A stretch of 64,000 nt of DNA from Leucobacter edaphi (GCF_016522535.1 NZ_JAEHOI010000001.1:124001-188000); one strand, 5' to 3'; counted from the stretch's first letter, positions 25,676-36,300 are shown. Notes: generated by a model not told the origin, from the letters alone. Program-made: numbers and translations.

Positions 25676-26368
25676 ATGGCACTACCCACGTCCCGGCCGG
25701 GGGATCAGAGCGCAGACGGGCTGCTCACGCAGGCTGACCTGCCTGCGGGCTGGCATCTCGCTTCTCGCTTTCCGGGCGAGCGCCCTGACGATGCGAGCGA
25801 CGAGATAGACCGTGTGCTCGGCTACGACGACCAGGGCGTGGGCGACAACGAGTCTGAGCAGAACGAAACCGCCGACGGTCGCTGGCGGTACATCGAGCAC
25901 GAGGGTACGGCGACACGGGTGATGATCCGGTTGCAGCGGCAGCTCTACGCTACTCCCGAGGAAGTGCGCATCACGGGCGTGATCTACCTACCATGGCGGC
26001 CGGGCGACCCCATCACCAGCCACCTCCTGCGCGAGCTGCCCACTGCGAAGATCGAGGCCGCGATCAACAAACGCCTCTTCGCGATGAAGCGCGTCGCTAC
26101 CGTCACCGGCAACAAGATCGTGCTCCCAAGCGGCCGCAAGGTCAGCGACCGCGACCTCTTGAAGCCGCTCGGCAACCCGAAGCAGGTGCCCGACTTCTAT
26201 GAACTCGTCGCGTTGCAGCACGGCAAGCTCTCGGGGCAGGGCGACGAGAACCCGTCAGCGACAATGGCCGACATCAGCGGTGTCGCACTCAGCACCGCGC
26301 AGGGATGGGTAGCCAAGGCCCGCAGCCGCGGCCTTCTCCCACCCGGTCGCCGCGGGCGTGCAGGGTAG
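25676..26368 (+). CDS. HTH-containing protein of actinobacterial mobile elements
   Basis: A 230-residue protein I can place only loosely. The C-terminal 50 residues (SATMADISGVALSTAQGWVAKARSRGLLPPGRRGRAG) form a helix-turn-helix typical of proteins encoded beside integrases in actinobacterial elements. The N-terminal two thirds has LPAGWHLASRFPGERPDD and an IYLPWRPGDPITSHLLRELP segment of unknown function. It is divergent from xis/int. A TAGAAT -10 box at 25663-25668 lies only 7 bp before the ATG, suggesting a leaderless transcript. It may regulate element excision or replication; no function is proven by the sequence. Confidence 0.75.
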   Translation: MALPTSRPGDQSADGLLTQADLPAGWHLASRFPGERPDDASDEIDRVLGYDDQGVGDNESEQNETADGRWRYIEHEGTATRVMIRLQRQLYATPEEVRITGVIYLPWRPGDPITSHLLRELPTAKIEAAINKRLFAMKRVATVTGNKIVLPSGRKVSDRDLLKPLGNPKQVPDFYELVALQHGKLSGQGDENPSATMADISGVALSTAQGWVAKARSRGLLPPGRRGRAG

Positions 26369-26473
26369 GCAATGCCTGGCTGTGATCCGCAAGAGAAATC
26401 TGCGCTGTCGTAGGGTCACGGTAGTTTTGAGTGGAGCCATTGTCGCTGTGATGGCGCAATATGAGGAGGACAG
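26369..26473 (+). promoter_or_regulatory. Leader of the defence operon
   Basis: 105 bp without a gene. GC content falls sharply here, and a strong GAGGAGGA ribosome site at 26463-26470 precedes the methyltransferase ATG at 26474. I see no clear -35/-10 pair. Confidence 0.5.
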
Positions 26474-29173
26474 ATGCGGCTTACGCTCAAGGAGATCGAA
26501 GCGCGGGTGCAGGTTGTTGCCGACCGCTCGACGTTTGATCGTGACTTCATCTTCGAGCTGCTGTTCGCGTATGGCCGAAGCAAAGGCAACCTCACCCGGC
26601 TGCGCTCCACTACAGCGAGCTCACTCAATGTTGCGGTCGATCCCTCAACTGAAGTGGCTCAGAAGGGAGTCCTCTACTTTAAAGAGGTTCCCGAGGGTTC
26701 CGAAGAAGCTCATCTCGAAGTCATCGAAGAACTCAGTGTTTCACCTGCGGTCGTTCGCTACAACACGCGCTTTGTGATTGTCACCGACTACGAAACGCTT
26801 CTTGCCAAGGACACCAAGACCGGGGACACGCTCACAACTCCGATCAGTGAGATCGCCGAGCACTTTACGTTCTTCTTGCCCTGGGCTGGGATGGAGAAAG
26901 CTCAGTACACCGCCGAGGCACATGCGGATGTGAAAGCCGCCGAACGTATGGCGAAGCTCTTCGACGAGCTAATCAAGCTCAACCCAGAAGCCAACCAAAC
27001 GCTGCTCAGCAGGCGCTCACTCAACATCTTCTTCACCCGGCTACTGTTCTGCTTCTTCGCTGAAGACACTGGCATCTTTAGCGAAGGACAGTTCACTCAG
27101 GCCATTGAAAGCCTTACACAGACCGACGGATCTGACCTCGACGATTTCCTCACCGACTTGTTCGTTGCTCTCGATACCGAGCGCTCAGGCGATAAGAAGA
27201 GTTACGTCTCTGCGTTCCCTTACGTCAACGGGCACCTTTTTACGGTGAAGTCCGATCAAGCGGTGCCGGTCTTTAATAAGAAGGCTCGTGATTACCTGAT
27301 TGAGAGCGGCAAGCTCAACTGGAGCGAAATCAACCCTGATATTTTCGGGTCGATGTTCCAAGCTATTGTCACGCCTGGTCAGCGGTCGAACCTCGGGCAG
27401 CACTATACGTCGGTACCGAACATCTTGAAAACGATCGAGCCCCTGTTCCTAGAAGAACTCCGAGATGAGTTTGACGCCAACGTTTATAACGAGAAAAAGC
27501 TCGTCGTGCTTCTGAACCGGATTGCGCAGATTAGGGTTTTCGACCCTGCTTGTGGCTCCGGCAATTTCCTCATTATTGCGTACAAGGAGCTCCGTAAGCT
27601 TGAGCATGCGATCCTCGAGCAGATGCAGGAGCTTCTAGGCGAGAAATATACGTTGGGTTTGCTTGGCTCTCAGGTCAACATCGAGAACTTCTACGGCATC
27701 GAGATCGATGATTTCGCCGTCGAAGTAGCTATCCTTTCGCTGTGGATCGCAAAGCATCAGATGAACGTCGAGTTCCGTCAGAAGTTCGGTACCGATATCC
27801 CCCTGATTCCGCTACGTGAAATGGGTCAAGTTAAGCAGGGAAACGCAATACGCCTGGACTGGAACAGCGTCTGTGAGAACGACGGTAAAACCGAAATCTA
27901 TCTCATCGGGAATCCCCCTTATTTGGGTAGCCGAAACCAGAAGCCAGAACACAAAGAAGACCTGAAATCGGTTACCCCAAATTTCAAGAGCCTGGACTAT
28001 GTCAGCGCATGGTTCATTAAGGGAGCCGAATACATCCGAAACTCTCGCGCCGAGCTTGCTTTCGTTTCAACCAATTCAGTGGTTCAAGGTGAGCAAGTCA
28101 GTCTGCTCTGGCCGAGTGTACTTGGTAGTGACCTGGAAATTGGATACGCCTACACCTCCTTCAAATGGTCAAACTCAGCAAAGGGCGCCGCAGGGGTTAC
28201 TTGTGTTGTTATCAACCTTCGGGGATCACAAACCGGCCCCAAGTTTCTTTTTGCCGAAGATTTAAGCCACAGTGTTTCACGGATTAACCCATATCTTGCA
28301 GAGGGCCCCAACGCTTGGATCGGCCGACGGAGCTCACCAATCTCAGTCGTTCTCCCGAAACTTGGGTTTGGATCAATGCCAAACGACAAAGGGAACCTGA
28401 TCCTCTCTGAAACCGAACGGGCAACATTACTCGCGGAGTATCCGGAGGCGCAAAAGTACATCCGTTACTTCAGCGGTTCAGAAGAGTTCATCAAGGGGAA
28501 GACCCGCTATTGCCTTGTGATTCCTGATGATGAGGTGCGGAATGCACGAGTGATAGAGCCGCTGCGCAGACGCCTAGAAGGAGTCACTGCACATCGCGCA
28601 AAGAGCTCCGAGAAGTCTACCCGAGCGCTGGCAGCCACGCCGCACAGATTCTATTTCTTTGCTCACCAGGACTCGAACTCGATTATCGTTCCGGCGACCT
28701 CATCCGAACGGCGCGAGTATATTCCGATCGGGTACCTCGACCCGCAGACCGTGATCTCAAACTCGGCGAATGCCGCTTACGACGCGGAACCATGGGTGTT
28801 CGCGTTGTTGACATCGCGGATGCACATGGTCTGGACCCGTGCCGTCGGTGGGAAGCTGAAGACCGACTACCGCTACTCAAACACGATCGTCTACAACAAC
28901 TTCCCAGTGCCACCGCTCTCAGACACGGCGAAAGAGCAGCTGACTGAGCGTGCACTACGGGTGCTTGACGTTCGTGAGTATCATTCCGAGCTCACTCTCG
29001 CCGATCTTTACGATCCCGACAAAATGCCAGAGAACCTGCGGCGTGCTCATCAAGAGCTCGATGAGCTTGTTGATTCGATCTACCGCAAACGTGAGTTCTC
29101 GAGCGATGAGGAACGGCTGTCGTTGCTGTTTGAGATGTACGCCAAGATGACAGAAGCCGAGGGCAAGAAATGA
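26474..29173 (+). CDS. MmeI-like class I DNA methyltransferase (defence operon)
   Basis: An 899-residue adenine-specific DNA methyltransferase of the MmeI/type IIG-like class. The N-terminal 170 residues include FVIVTDYETLLAKDTKT and FFLPWAGMEKAQ, the usual replacement of the MmeI nuclease region; no D...ExK nuclease motif is apparent. The helical spacer holds TPGQRSNLGQHYTSVPNI. SAM motif I FDPACGSGNFLI is at 356-367 and catalytic NPPY at 480-483; target recognition is about 620-850. It would modify host DNA while the linked helicase and nuclease attack unmodified DNA. The stop overlaps the helicase ATG (ATGA 29170-29173). GC content is below that of host genes. Confidence 0.9.
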   Translation: MRLTLKEIEARVQVVADRSTFDRDFIFELLFAYGRSKGNLTRLRSTTASSLNVAVDPSTEVAQKGVLYFKEVPEGSEEAHLEVIEELSVSPAVVRYNTRFVIVTDYETLLAKDTKTGDTLTTPISEIAEHFTFFLPWAGMEKAQYTAEAHADVKAAERMAKLFDELIKLNPEANQTLLSRRSLNIFFTRLLFCFFAEDTGIFSEGQFTQAIESLTQTDGSDLDDFLTDLFVALDTERSGDKKSYVSAFPYVNGHLFTVKSDQAVPVFNKKARDYLIESGKLNWSEINPDIFGSMFQAIVTPGQRSNLGQHYTSVPNILKTIEPLFLEELRDEFDANVYNEKKLVVLLNRIAQIRVFDPACGSGNFLIIAYKELRKLEHAILEQMQELLGEKYTLGLLGSQVNIENFYGIEIDDFAVEVAILSLWIAKHQMNVEFRQKFGTDIPLIPLREMGQVKQGNAIRLDWNSVCENDGKTEIYLIGNPPYLGSRNQKPEHKEDLKSVTPNFKSLDYVSAWFIKGAEYIRNSRAELAFVSTNSVVQGEQVSLLWPSVLGSDLEIGYAYTSFKWSNSAKGAAGVTCVVINLRGSQTGPKFLFAEDLSHSVSRINPYLAEGPNAWIGRRSSPISVVLPKLGFGSMPNDKGNLILSETERATLLAEYPEAQKYIRYFSGSEEFIKGKTRYCLVIPDDEVRNARVIEPLRRRLEGVTAHRAKSSEKSTRALAATPHRFYFFAHQDSNSIIVPATSSERREYIPIGYLDPQTVISNSANAAYDAEPWVFALLTSRMHMVWTRAVGGKLKTDYRYSNTIVYNNFPVPPLSDTAKEQLTERALRVLDVREYHSELTLADLYDPDKMPENLRRAHQELDELVDSIYRKREFSSDEERLSLLFEMYAKMTEAEGKK

Positions 29174-31179
29174 ACCAGCGACGCTCCCCGAAACATGCGG
29201 CGAACCCACTCGGTAACCTGATCGACGTGCACTACGCGCAGACTGGCGCAAGCGTGAATACCGATGAGCTCGGGATGCGTGAGATGCAGCAACGCGTGTT
29301 TGCGCAGCGCGGCGCGAAGTACCTGCTCGTGAAAGCGCCACCTGCTTCAGGCAAGTCACGTGCGCTCATGTTCGTGGGGCTCGACAAACTCTATGAGCAG
29401 GGCCTCAAGAAAGTGATCGTGGCGGTGCCGGAGCGATCCATCGGGCAGTCGTTCGCGACGACGAAGCTCACTGAGCATGGGTTCTGGGCTGACTGGGAAG
29501 TGAAGCCAGAGAACAATCTCTGCACTCCGGGTGGTACTTCGGCTAGCAAGGTAGAGCAGTTTATCCGGTTCATACACAGCAACGATGCTGTGCTCGTCTG
29601 TACGCACGCGACGCTCCGCTTCGCCTTTGAGAAGCTGTCTCCTGCTGACTTCAACGACACGGTGCTCGCCATTGACGAGTTCCACCATGTCTCCGCAGAT
29701 ACCGAATCGAGCAGACTGGGTGCGCTGCTTGCCGATGTGATGGCTGAGTCTGACGTGCATATCGTCGCGATGACCGGTTCGTACTTCCGCGGTGACAGCG
29801 TGCCGGTGCTGCGGCCCGAAGTTGAGAGCATGTTCACTCCGGTCACGTTCAACTACTACGACCAGTTGAACGGCTACCGTCACCTGAAGTCGCTCGGCAT
29901 CGGGCATCACTTCTACCAGGGGCGCTGGTACGACGTGCTTGATGAGGTGCTGGATCTCAATAAGAAGACGATCCTGCACATCCCGAACGTGAACAGCGGC
30001 GAGTCCACGAAAGACAAGATCGAGGAAGTCGGGCGGGTCATCGAAGCGATCGGCGATTGGGAATATACAGATCCCGAAACTGGCGTCATGACCATTCGCA
30101 GGCGCGACACCGGCGAGGCGCTACGGGTCGCCGACCTCGTCGATGACACCGACGCCTTCAAACGCAGCCAAACCCTTGCCTACCTCACTCAGATTGCGTC
30201 GAAAAACCGTGACGCTGTCGACATCATCATCGCGCTCGGGATGGCCAAGGAAGGGTTTGACTGGCCGTTCGCAGAACATGCCCTCACTGTCGGATACCGA
30301 GCGTCCTTGACCGAGGTGATTCAGATCATTGGGCGTGTGACGCGGGATAGCGAGGGGAAGCCTCACGCCCAGTTCACGAACCTCATCGCTCAGCCGGATG
30401 CGACCACTGATGATGTGACGCTTGCGGTGAACAACATGCTGAAGGCGATCACTGCGTCGCTGCTGATGGAGCAGGTGCTGGCCGAGAATTTCACGTTTAG
30501 AGCGAAGAAAGGCAACGACGACGCGCCAAAGCCCGGCGAGCTGCGGATTGAGGGATTCAAGGAGCCGTCATCGCCGCGCGTGAAACAGATCATCGACACC
30601 GACCTGAACGATCTGAAGGCGACGATTCTGCAGGATGACTCCTTCGCGAAAGCCGCAAGCGGCGGGCTTGATCCTGAGGTCTCGAACAAGGTGCTGATCC
30701 CGAAGATCATTCGTGAGCGCTACCCTGATCTGAATGAGACGCAGGTCGAGGAGCTCCGCCAGCAGGTCATTGTTGACTCGGTGATCAAGAACGGTGAGGT
30801 GAAGACCGTTGGTGATGACCGCTTCGTGAAGATGCAGCACCGTTGGGTGAAAGTCACCGATCTGAACATCAACCTAATTGACAAGGTAAACCCGTTCCAA
30901 CGCGCGTTCGAGGTGCTGTCGAAGTCCGTAACCGCGTCGGTGTTGCGTGTGGTGCAGGACGCGATTGCGGCGACGAAAGTCGAGATCACGGAGCAGGAAG
31001 CGCTTGCGACGTGGCCGAAGATTCAGCAGTTCAACAAGGTTGAGGGTCGTGCGCCCAATATTCGGAGCGAAGATCCGATCGAGAAGCGATATGCCGAGGT
31101 GCTGGTGTGGTTGCAGCGCAAGAAGGCTGAAGCTGCAGCCCAGAAGGCTGCGCGTGAGGCGGAAGGGCAACTGCTATGA
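29170..31179 (+). CDS. SF2 DEAD/DEAH-type helicase of the defence operon
   Basis: A 669-residue superfamily 2 helicase/translocase. Walker A is APPASGKS (56-63), motif II DEFH (169-172) within AIDEFHHV, motif III MTGSYFRG, and motif VI QIIGRVTRD (385-393). The remaining C-terminal 250 residues are helical and unassigned. It resembles the ATPase of type III-like restriction systems but has no nuclease motif, so cleavage must come from another subunit, most likely the next gene product. It overlaps both neighbours by 4 bp (ATGA), which implies coupled translation and a stoichiometric complex. Confidence 0.9.
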   Translation: MNQRRSPKHAANPLGNLIDVHYAQTGASVNTDELGMREMQQRVFAQRGAKYLLVKAPPASGKSRALMFVGLDKLYEQGLKKVIVAVPERSIGQSFATTKLTEHGFWADWEVKPENNLCTPGGTSASKVEQFIRFIHSNDAVLVCTHATLRFAFEKLSPADFNDTVLAIDEFHHVSADTESSRLGALLADVMAESDVHIVAMTGSYFRGDSVPVLRPEVESMFTPVTFNYYDQLNGYRHLKSLGIGHHFYQGRWYDVLDEVLDLNKKTILHIPNVNSGESTKDKIEEVGRVIEAIGDWEYTDPETGVMTIRRRDTGEALRVADLVDDTDAFKRSQTLAYLTQIASKNRDAVDIIIALGMAKEGFDWPFAEHALTVGYRASLTEVIQIIGRVTRDSEGKPHAQFTNLIAQPDATTDDVTLAVNNMLKAITASLLMEQVLAENFTFRAKKGNDDAPKPGELRIEGFKEPSSPRVKQIIDTDLNDLKATILQDDSFAKAASGGLDPEVSNKVLIPKIIRERYPDLNETQVEELRQQVIVDSVIKNGEVKTVGDDRFVKMQHRWVKVTDLNINLIDKVNPFQRAFEVLSKSVTASVLRVVQDAIAATKVEITEQEALATWPKIQQFNKVEGRAPNIRSEDPIEKRYAEVLVWLQRKKAEAAAQKAAREAEGQLL

Positions 31180-32378
31180 ACGACAAACCGTTGAACGTAG
31201 ACATCGTCTCGTTCGATAATCTCCAGGCCATCTTCGACACCGAGGATGCGCTACTGAACGCGCCCGAGAAGCCTAAGAAGATCACCTCTACCGACAGGCT
31301 CGAGCGATCTTTCGTGGAGATCCTCGAGTTCGTGCGTGAACATGGGCGGGAGCCCAGCGCAACCACGCGCGAAATCGCAGAACGCAAGCTTGGGGCCAGG
31401 CTCGAGGGTATCCGGGGCAACCCGGAGAAGGTCGAGCTGCTGCGGGACCTAGACGAGCTCGGACTGCTTGATGAACCTGAGGCGCCGGCATCGCTTGAAG
31501 ATCTGCTGAGCTTGGACAGCATTGGTGACGGGCTCGGGTTGCTCGATGATCCGAGCGGTCTTCACGATGTTGCTGCGCTGCCCGTTGACCGCCGAACGCA
31601 CTCCGAGACTGGGCAGGGCGCTCAGCGCGAGAAATGCGAAGACTTTGACCAGTTCGAGCCACTATTCAAGCAGAAGCACGCCGAGCTCGCCGAGGGCGCT
31701 GCGAGGCTGATTCCGTTCCGTGGAGGACAGACGATCCGCGAAGGTGCTTTCTTCGTTCTGAACGGCATGATGATGTTCGTCGCTGAAGTTCGCGAACCGG
31801 AGTACAAGAAGACAACCGTTCGAGAGAACAGGCGTGAGCGGCTACGACTGATCTTCGAGAATGGCACCGAATCAGCTATGTATCGACAATCACTGAACAT
31901 TCGCTTCGGTGAAGGTGACGGTGGTTATGAAGTTGTGCCAGTCTCGTATGAAGAGTTGCTGGCAGATGATGTTGCAACGGGTTGGGTTTACGTTCTGCGC
32001 TCTCTGAGTGATGACCCCCAGATTTCCATGCGAAAGAACCTCTACAAAATCGGATTCTCTACAACCCCGGTGGAGAAGCGCATCGCGAACGCGAAGAACG
32101 AGCCAACCTATCTTATGGCTCCAGTCGAGATCGTTGAAACCTACCGAACCTACAACATGAAGACCTCAGCGCTTGAACACCTGCTGCATCGAGTGTTTGC
32201 TGGGGCGCGTCTGAGAATCAACCAGACTGGTACGGATGGGCGCTCCTACAACGTTACTGAGTGGTTTGAGGTTCCGCTGCATGTGATCCGGCAGGCTATC
32301 GAGCTCATTACTAACGGGGAAATAGTGGACTATTCCTATGCCACGGATTTACGGTCCCTCGTGCCGACGATGAGCTAG
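31176..32378 (+). CDS. GIY-YIG nuclease-domain protein
   Basis: A 400-residue protein whose C-terminal 110 residues form a GIY-YIG nuclease of the T5orf172-like group: GWVYVLRS at 269-276 (GIY strand), YKIGFS from 290 (YIG strand), a following EKRI arginine, and LEHLLHRVF with the catalytic-helix Glu. The N-terminal part (1-110) has an acidic helical region with REHGREPSATTREIAERKLGARL, as in restriction accessory proteins. It overlaps the helicase gene by 4 bp. In context it is the probable DNA-cleaving subunit of a methyltransferase-helicase-nuclease system. Confidence 0.88.
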   Translation: MNDKPLNVDIVSFDNLQAIFDTEDALLNAPEKPKKITSTDRLERSFVEILEFVREHGREPSATTREIAERKLGARLEGIRGNPEKVELLRDLDELGLLDEPEAPASLEDLLSLDSIGDGLGLLDDPSGLHDVAALPVDRRTHSETGQGAQREKCEDFDQFEPLFKQKHAELAEGAARLIPFRGGQTIREGAFFVLNGMMMFVAEVREPEYKKTTVRENRRERLRLIFENGTESAMYRQSLNIRFGEGDGGYEVVPVSYEELLADDVATGWVYVLRSLSDDPQISMRKNLYKIGFSTTPVEKRIANAKNEPTYLMAPVEIVETYRTYNMKTSALEHLLHRVFAGARLRINQTGTDGRSYNVTEWFEVPLHVIRQAIELITNGEIVDYSYATDLRSLVPTMS

Positions 32379-32388
32379 GGCCTTGAGA

Positions 32389-33258
32389 ATGCCCGATGCC
32401 TCCTGCCCATTCTGCGGGTCACGACAGAAGAAGACCAAGGAGCACAGGATTCCAAAGTCTTGGAAACCATATCTCCACCTTGTACCGGAAGTGGTCTCGA
32501 CAACCGCAGTAAAAGGCATCGTTGGTGAACCATCTGGCAGCAGTAGATGTCAACTCGACGTTCAGTACGGAGGCATATGTGCTGAATGCAATAACGGCTG
32601 GTTGAGGGAAATTGACGAAGCTGCAATGGCGCGGATGCTGAATCTCGCTCGCTTCAATACCCAGGAGATTCCGGCGGGCGAGGTTCTATCAGTTATGCGT
32701 TCAGTAACTCGGGCGGCATTGATGACCACATGGGGAAAGCGAGATATCGGAGCGTATCCTGCTGCATCTTTCATTGAGTTTTTCGAGACTCGACTTCCGC
32801 CTACAGGAGTCTATATATTCATGGGATTTACTGATTGGTTCTCTATTCATGCCGCTGGTCATCATGCTCTATGGCCTGTAGAAGAATCTGGCGGGGCCCA
32901 CCTTGTTTCATGGGGCCTTGACCGCCTGTTCATCGTTGCTGTCCTCCCGAAGGATGGTGACTTTGTGTCGGCGACGACCGTGGCGTCCTCACTGCGAAAG
33001 AAGTCGAAAGGGTTCCTGAAGCAAGTGTGGCCGAACCGGGTCGGACATGGTTTGAAGATTCCGTCTCAGAACGCACATCGTCTTGATCGCGAGGTCGTCG
33101 GCGGTCTCACTCAAATTAAGCCACTGCTCTTTGATGAAGAGCCGTTGATCTTTGACGTCGACCCGGAACGTAGTATTGCGCGCTATAGCGGGATGAGTGA
33201 ACGAGAGCTTCTTGAAGCCTACGTCACTCGACCGAGCAAACAACCCCCAAATCTCTAG
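32389..33258 (+). CDS. HNH-like zinc-cluster protein, fourth gene of the defence operon
   Basis: A 289-residue protein. The N-terminus has CPFCG (Cys6, Cys9), EHRIPKSW (Glu18-His19) and CAECNNGWL (about 64-72), the pattern of HNH_5-like nucleases in which two CxxC pairs hold zinc and the EH/NN residues form the beta-beta-alpha metal site. The remaining 200 residues are unassigned. It begins 10 bp after the GIY-YIG gene; a TTG at 32383 is an alternative start. It may be a second nuclease of the same system or an adjacent stand-alone defence gene. GC content is low, like the rest of the operon. Confidence 0.78.
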   Translation: MPDASCPFCGSRQKKTKEHRIPKSWKPYLHLVPEVVSTTAVKGIVGEPSGSSRCQLDVQYGGICAECNNGWLREIDEAAMARMLNLARFNTQEIPAGEVLSVMRSVTRAALMTTWGKRDIGAYPAASFIEFFETRLPPTGVYIFMGFTDWFSIHAAGHHALWPVEESGGAHLVSWGLDRLFIVAVLPKDGDFVSATTVASSLRKKSKGFLKQVWPNRVGHGLKIPSQNAHRLDREVVGGLTQIKPLLFDEEPLIFDVDPERSIARYSGMSERELLEAYVTRPSKQPPNL

Positions 33259-33376
33259 GTCTTCCCTCTCTGGCAGCGTAAAGCCGACTTTGCCGATTGA
33301 ATCCCCTGCATCCCAAAAAGACCTGTTGATTTGAATGTACGTATGTTACCGTATGTAGTTGCAAGAACATGATTGC
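33259..33376 (+). promoter_or_regulatory. Region upstream of the relaxase, possible oriT/promoter
   Basis: 118 bp, locally AT-rich. It has two CGTATGT direct repeats at 33340-33346 and 33350-33356, exactly 10 bp apart, and a small inverted repeat TGCAA (33360-33364)/TTGCA (33373-33377). Position before a MobF relaxase makes an origin of transfer or operator plausible, but no known nic motif is recognised. Confidence 0.35.
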
Positions 33377-36300
33377 ATGGAGGTGGTCACGGTGCAGGGC
33401 GGTGTGATCTTGTTCCGGGGCACCGGAGCGGATGTGCTGCGCTATGTCGAGGCCGACCGCTCGCGTGCTGACGACTACTACCTGTCCGACAGCACCGGGG
33501 TTCAGTACACGGTGCTCGACGCCACGGGCGAAGCTGTGAGCGCGCGCGCTGACAGCCGATGAATACGCGGGCTGGGTGGATTGGATTAATCCTGATACCG
33601 GCGAGCAGATGGGAAAGCCCCGTCTGGCGGGGTCGGATCGGCAGGGGTCGCCCCGGTTCGCGGAAATGGTCATCAACACGCCCAAGTCGCTGTCGATCGC
33701 TGCCGCCCTGCATCCCGAGGTCTCCAACGCTTTGGACGCGGCGCAGCAAGACGCACTGGCGGAGATTCAGCGGTGGCTCGCGCAGCACTCCGTGACTCGT
33801 GTCGGCCCACGAGGTAAGCAAGAGGTCGTGCCGGTCGAGCACATGCAGCTCGTCGGCATTACCCACCGCACGAGCCGGGCCGGTGACCCGCACCGGCATA
33901 TCCACATGCAGATCGGCACCCGCGTCTTCGCGGCCGGGAAGTGGCGCGGGCTGGACACCGCTGCCCTGTTCCGTCAGCAAGGCGCGATCCGTGCCCTCGG
34001 TACCGCCGTGATCGCCGCCAGCCCCGCGCTCGCCTCGGTGCTCGACCGGCACGGCCTCACCCTTGACCCTGTGAGTGGCGAAGTTGCCGAGCTTGAATCG
34101 TTCAATGCGCTCATGTCGAAGCGGGGCGAGCAGGTGCGGAAGAACCTGGCCCGGCTCGAAGCCGAATGGGAGACGGCGCACCCCGGCGAGACGATGGGGC
34201 GGGTCGTCTCATCTCGGCTCACGGCGCAGGCGTGGGCGTATGAGCGGCCCGCGAAGAAGCCCACGACCTTGCGGGAGGAAGAAGCCTGGCTGACCGAGCT
34301 CCGCGAAGCCGGCTACGAGCCCAAGCACCTGACGCGCAGGCCTGCGCGTGCGCCGGTATCGACGGATGGACTCTCGGTGCAGCGGATCGCGTCGCGCGCG
34401 TTGGATCGGTGCGCCGCCGCAGAGTCAGCGTGGACTCGCCACACCGTGCAAGAGCACGCGACCCGGATCATTACCGAAGCAGGCGTGCGCGCAACCCCCG
34501 GTGAACTCCGCGAGTTGATTGCGGTTGCTACGGCGCTCGCGCTCGAGGATTGCTTCTCGATCCTGCCACCCGACGCCGCTACCCCGGAGCAGGTCGCGCA
34601 CCTGACGAGTTTGCGGGTGGTGCAGGTCGAGACGGAGCTGCGCGACCTCATCACCGCACGCACACCCGAGCAGGAGCCGGAGCACGCTGATGTGCGTGAG
34701 CACGCGCCCGCGCTCGGGCAGCGCCTCGACATAGGCCAGCTCGTCGCGGCCGCAGCGGTCGCCTCGCCTGATCCGCTGGTGATCGTGGAGGGTGCCGCAG
34801 GTGCGGGCAAGACCATCATGCTCGCCACCGCGATCCGCGCCACCGAACAGCGAGGCGGCGCGGTGCGGGTGGTTGCGCCGACGAAGCGCGCTGCTGAGGT
34901 CGCGCACCAGGAACTCGGCGTGCCCGCCGAATCGGTCGCCGCCCTCGTTCACGCGCACGGCTGGCGGTGGAACGCTGACGGCGTATGGACGCGCCTCGCC
35001 GTAGGCGACACCGACCCGGAGACTGGCGCGACCTACACAGGCCCGCCACGAGCAGCACGGTTGCGTCGTGGTGAGCGGATCGTGGTGGACGAGGCGGGGA
35101 TGCTCGACCAAGACACCGCACTCGCCCTGTTCACCGTCGCCGCAGAGACGGGCGCAACGCTCGCGCTCGTCGGTGACCGGGCGCAACTGCCCGCAGTCGG
35201 CAGAGGCGGCGTACTCGACCCGGCCGCGCAACTCCGAGGGCGCACCTTCGACATGGCCGAGATACACCGCTTCACCAACCCCGAATACGCCAAAGTCACC
35301 GTGCAGATGCGCGACCGCCGCAACCCCGCTCAAGTGTTCGACCGTCTGCGCGAACTCGGGCTGATCCGTCTGCACGCCGATGCCGACGAGCTGCGCGAAC
35401 GCCTCGCCACCAGCAGACGAGACGGCGAAGCCCTCACCGTGGCATCCAACGACGAAGCCGCACGGCTGAATGACCGCATCCGTGACGAACGCACCCGCCT
35501 GAGTCTCGTCGACGACACCACCACAGCGAGCGGCAGCGACGGTCTGAGTATCGGGCGGGGTGACCTGATCCAAACGCGACGAAACAGTGCCGACTTGGGG
35601 GTGGCGAATCGGCAACAGTGGATCGTGCAACACGTCGAGCAGGACGGCTCGCTGTGGGTGCGTGACGCACATAGCGACCGCAAGCGCGAGCACTCGATCC
35701 ATCTGCCTACCGAGTATGTGCGCGAGCACGCCCATCTGTCCTATGCCGCGACCGCATATGGAGCGCAAGGGGTGACCGTGCCTGCCTCGCACACCGTTCT
35801 CGGCGAGCAGATGGGCGGCGCGGCGGTCTATGTCGGCATGACCCGAGGCCGCGAGACAATCACCCTGCACGTCGTCGCTGACGATATGGCCGACGCACGA
35901 GCACAGTTCATCGAGGCGATTGAACGCGATCGTGCAGACCGTGGCCTTGCCGACGCGACCGAGCGCGCAGCCGAGGTGGTGCGCGGCCTTGTCGCGGACG
36001 GCCCCGTGAAGCTCGTGAGCGATGAGGTTGTCCGTCTCTTGCGCGAGGCCGAGCGTGCCGAAGCAAGAGCGCAGAAGTGGGAGCGGATTGCGGAACGTAT
36101 CGACCGGCAGCGCGCCGCGCACAAGGCGGAGAACGAGCAGAGCGCCGAGGCGATCCGCGCCGCCGAGACTCGCGCAGCCCAGGCCCGCGCCGAGGTCGTC
36201 GCGGAGTTGGTGCCGCAGGCGGTCGAGGACGGCGAAAATATACCTCGCCGCCGTCGCCAACGAGAACACCGCATCGGATCGCCTGGCGACAGTGGGCAGG

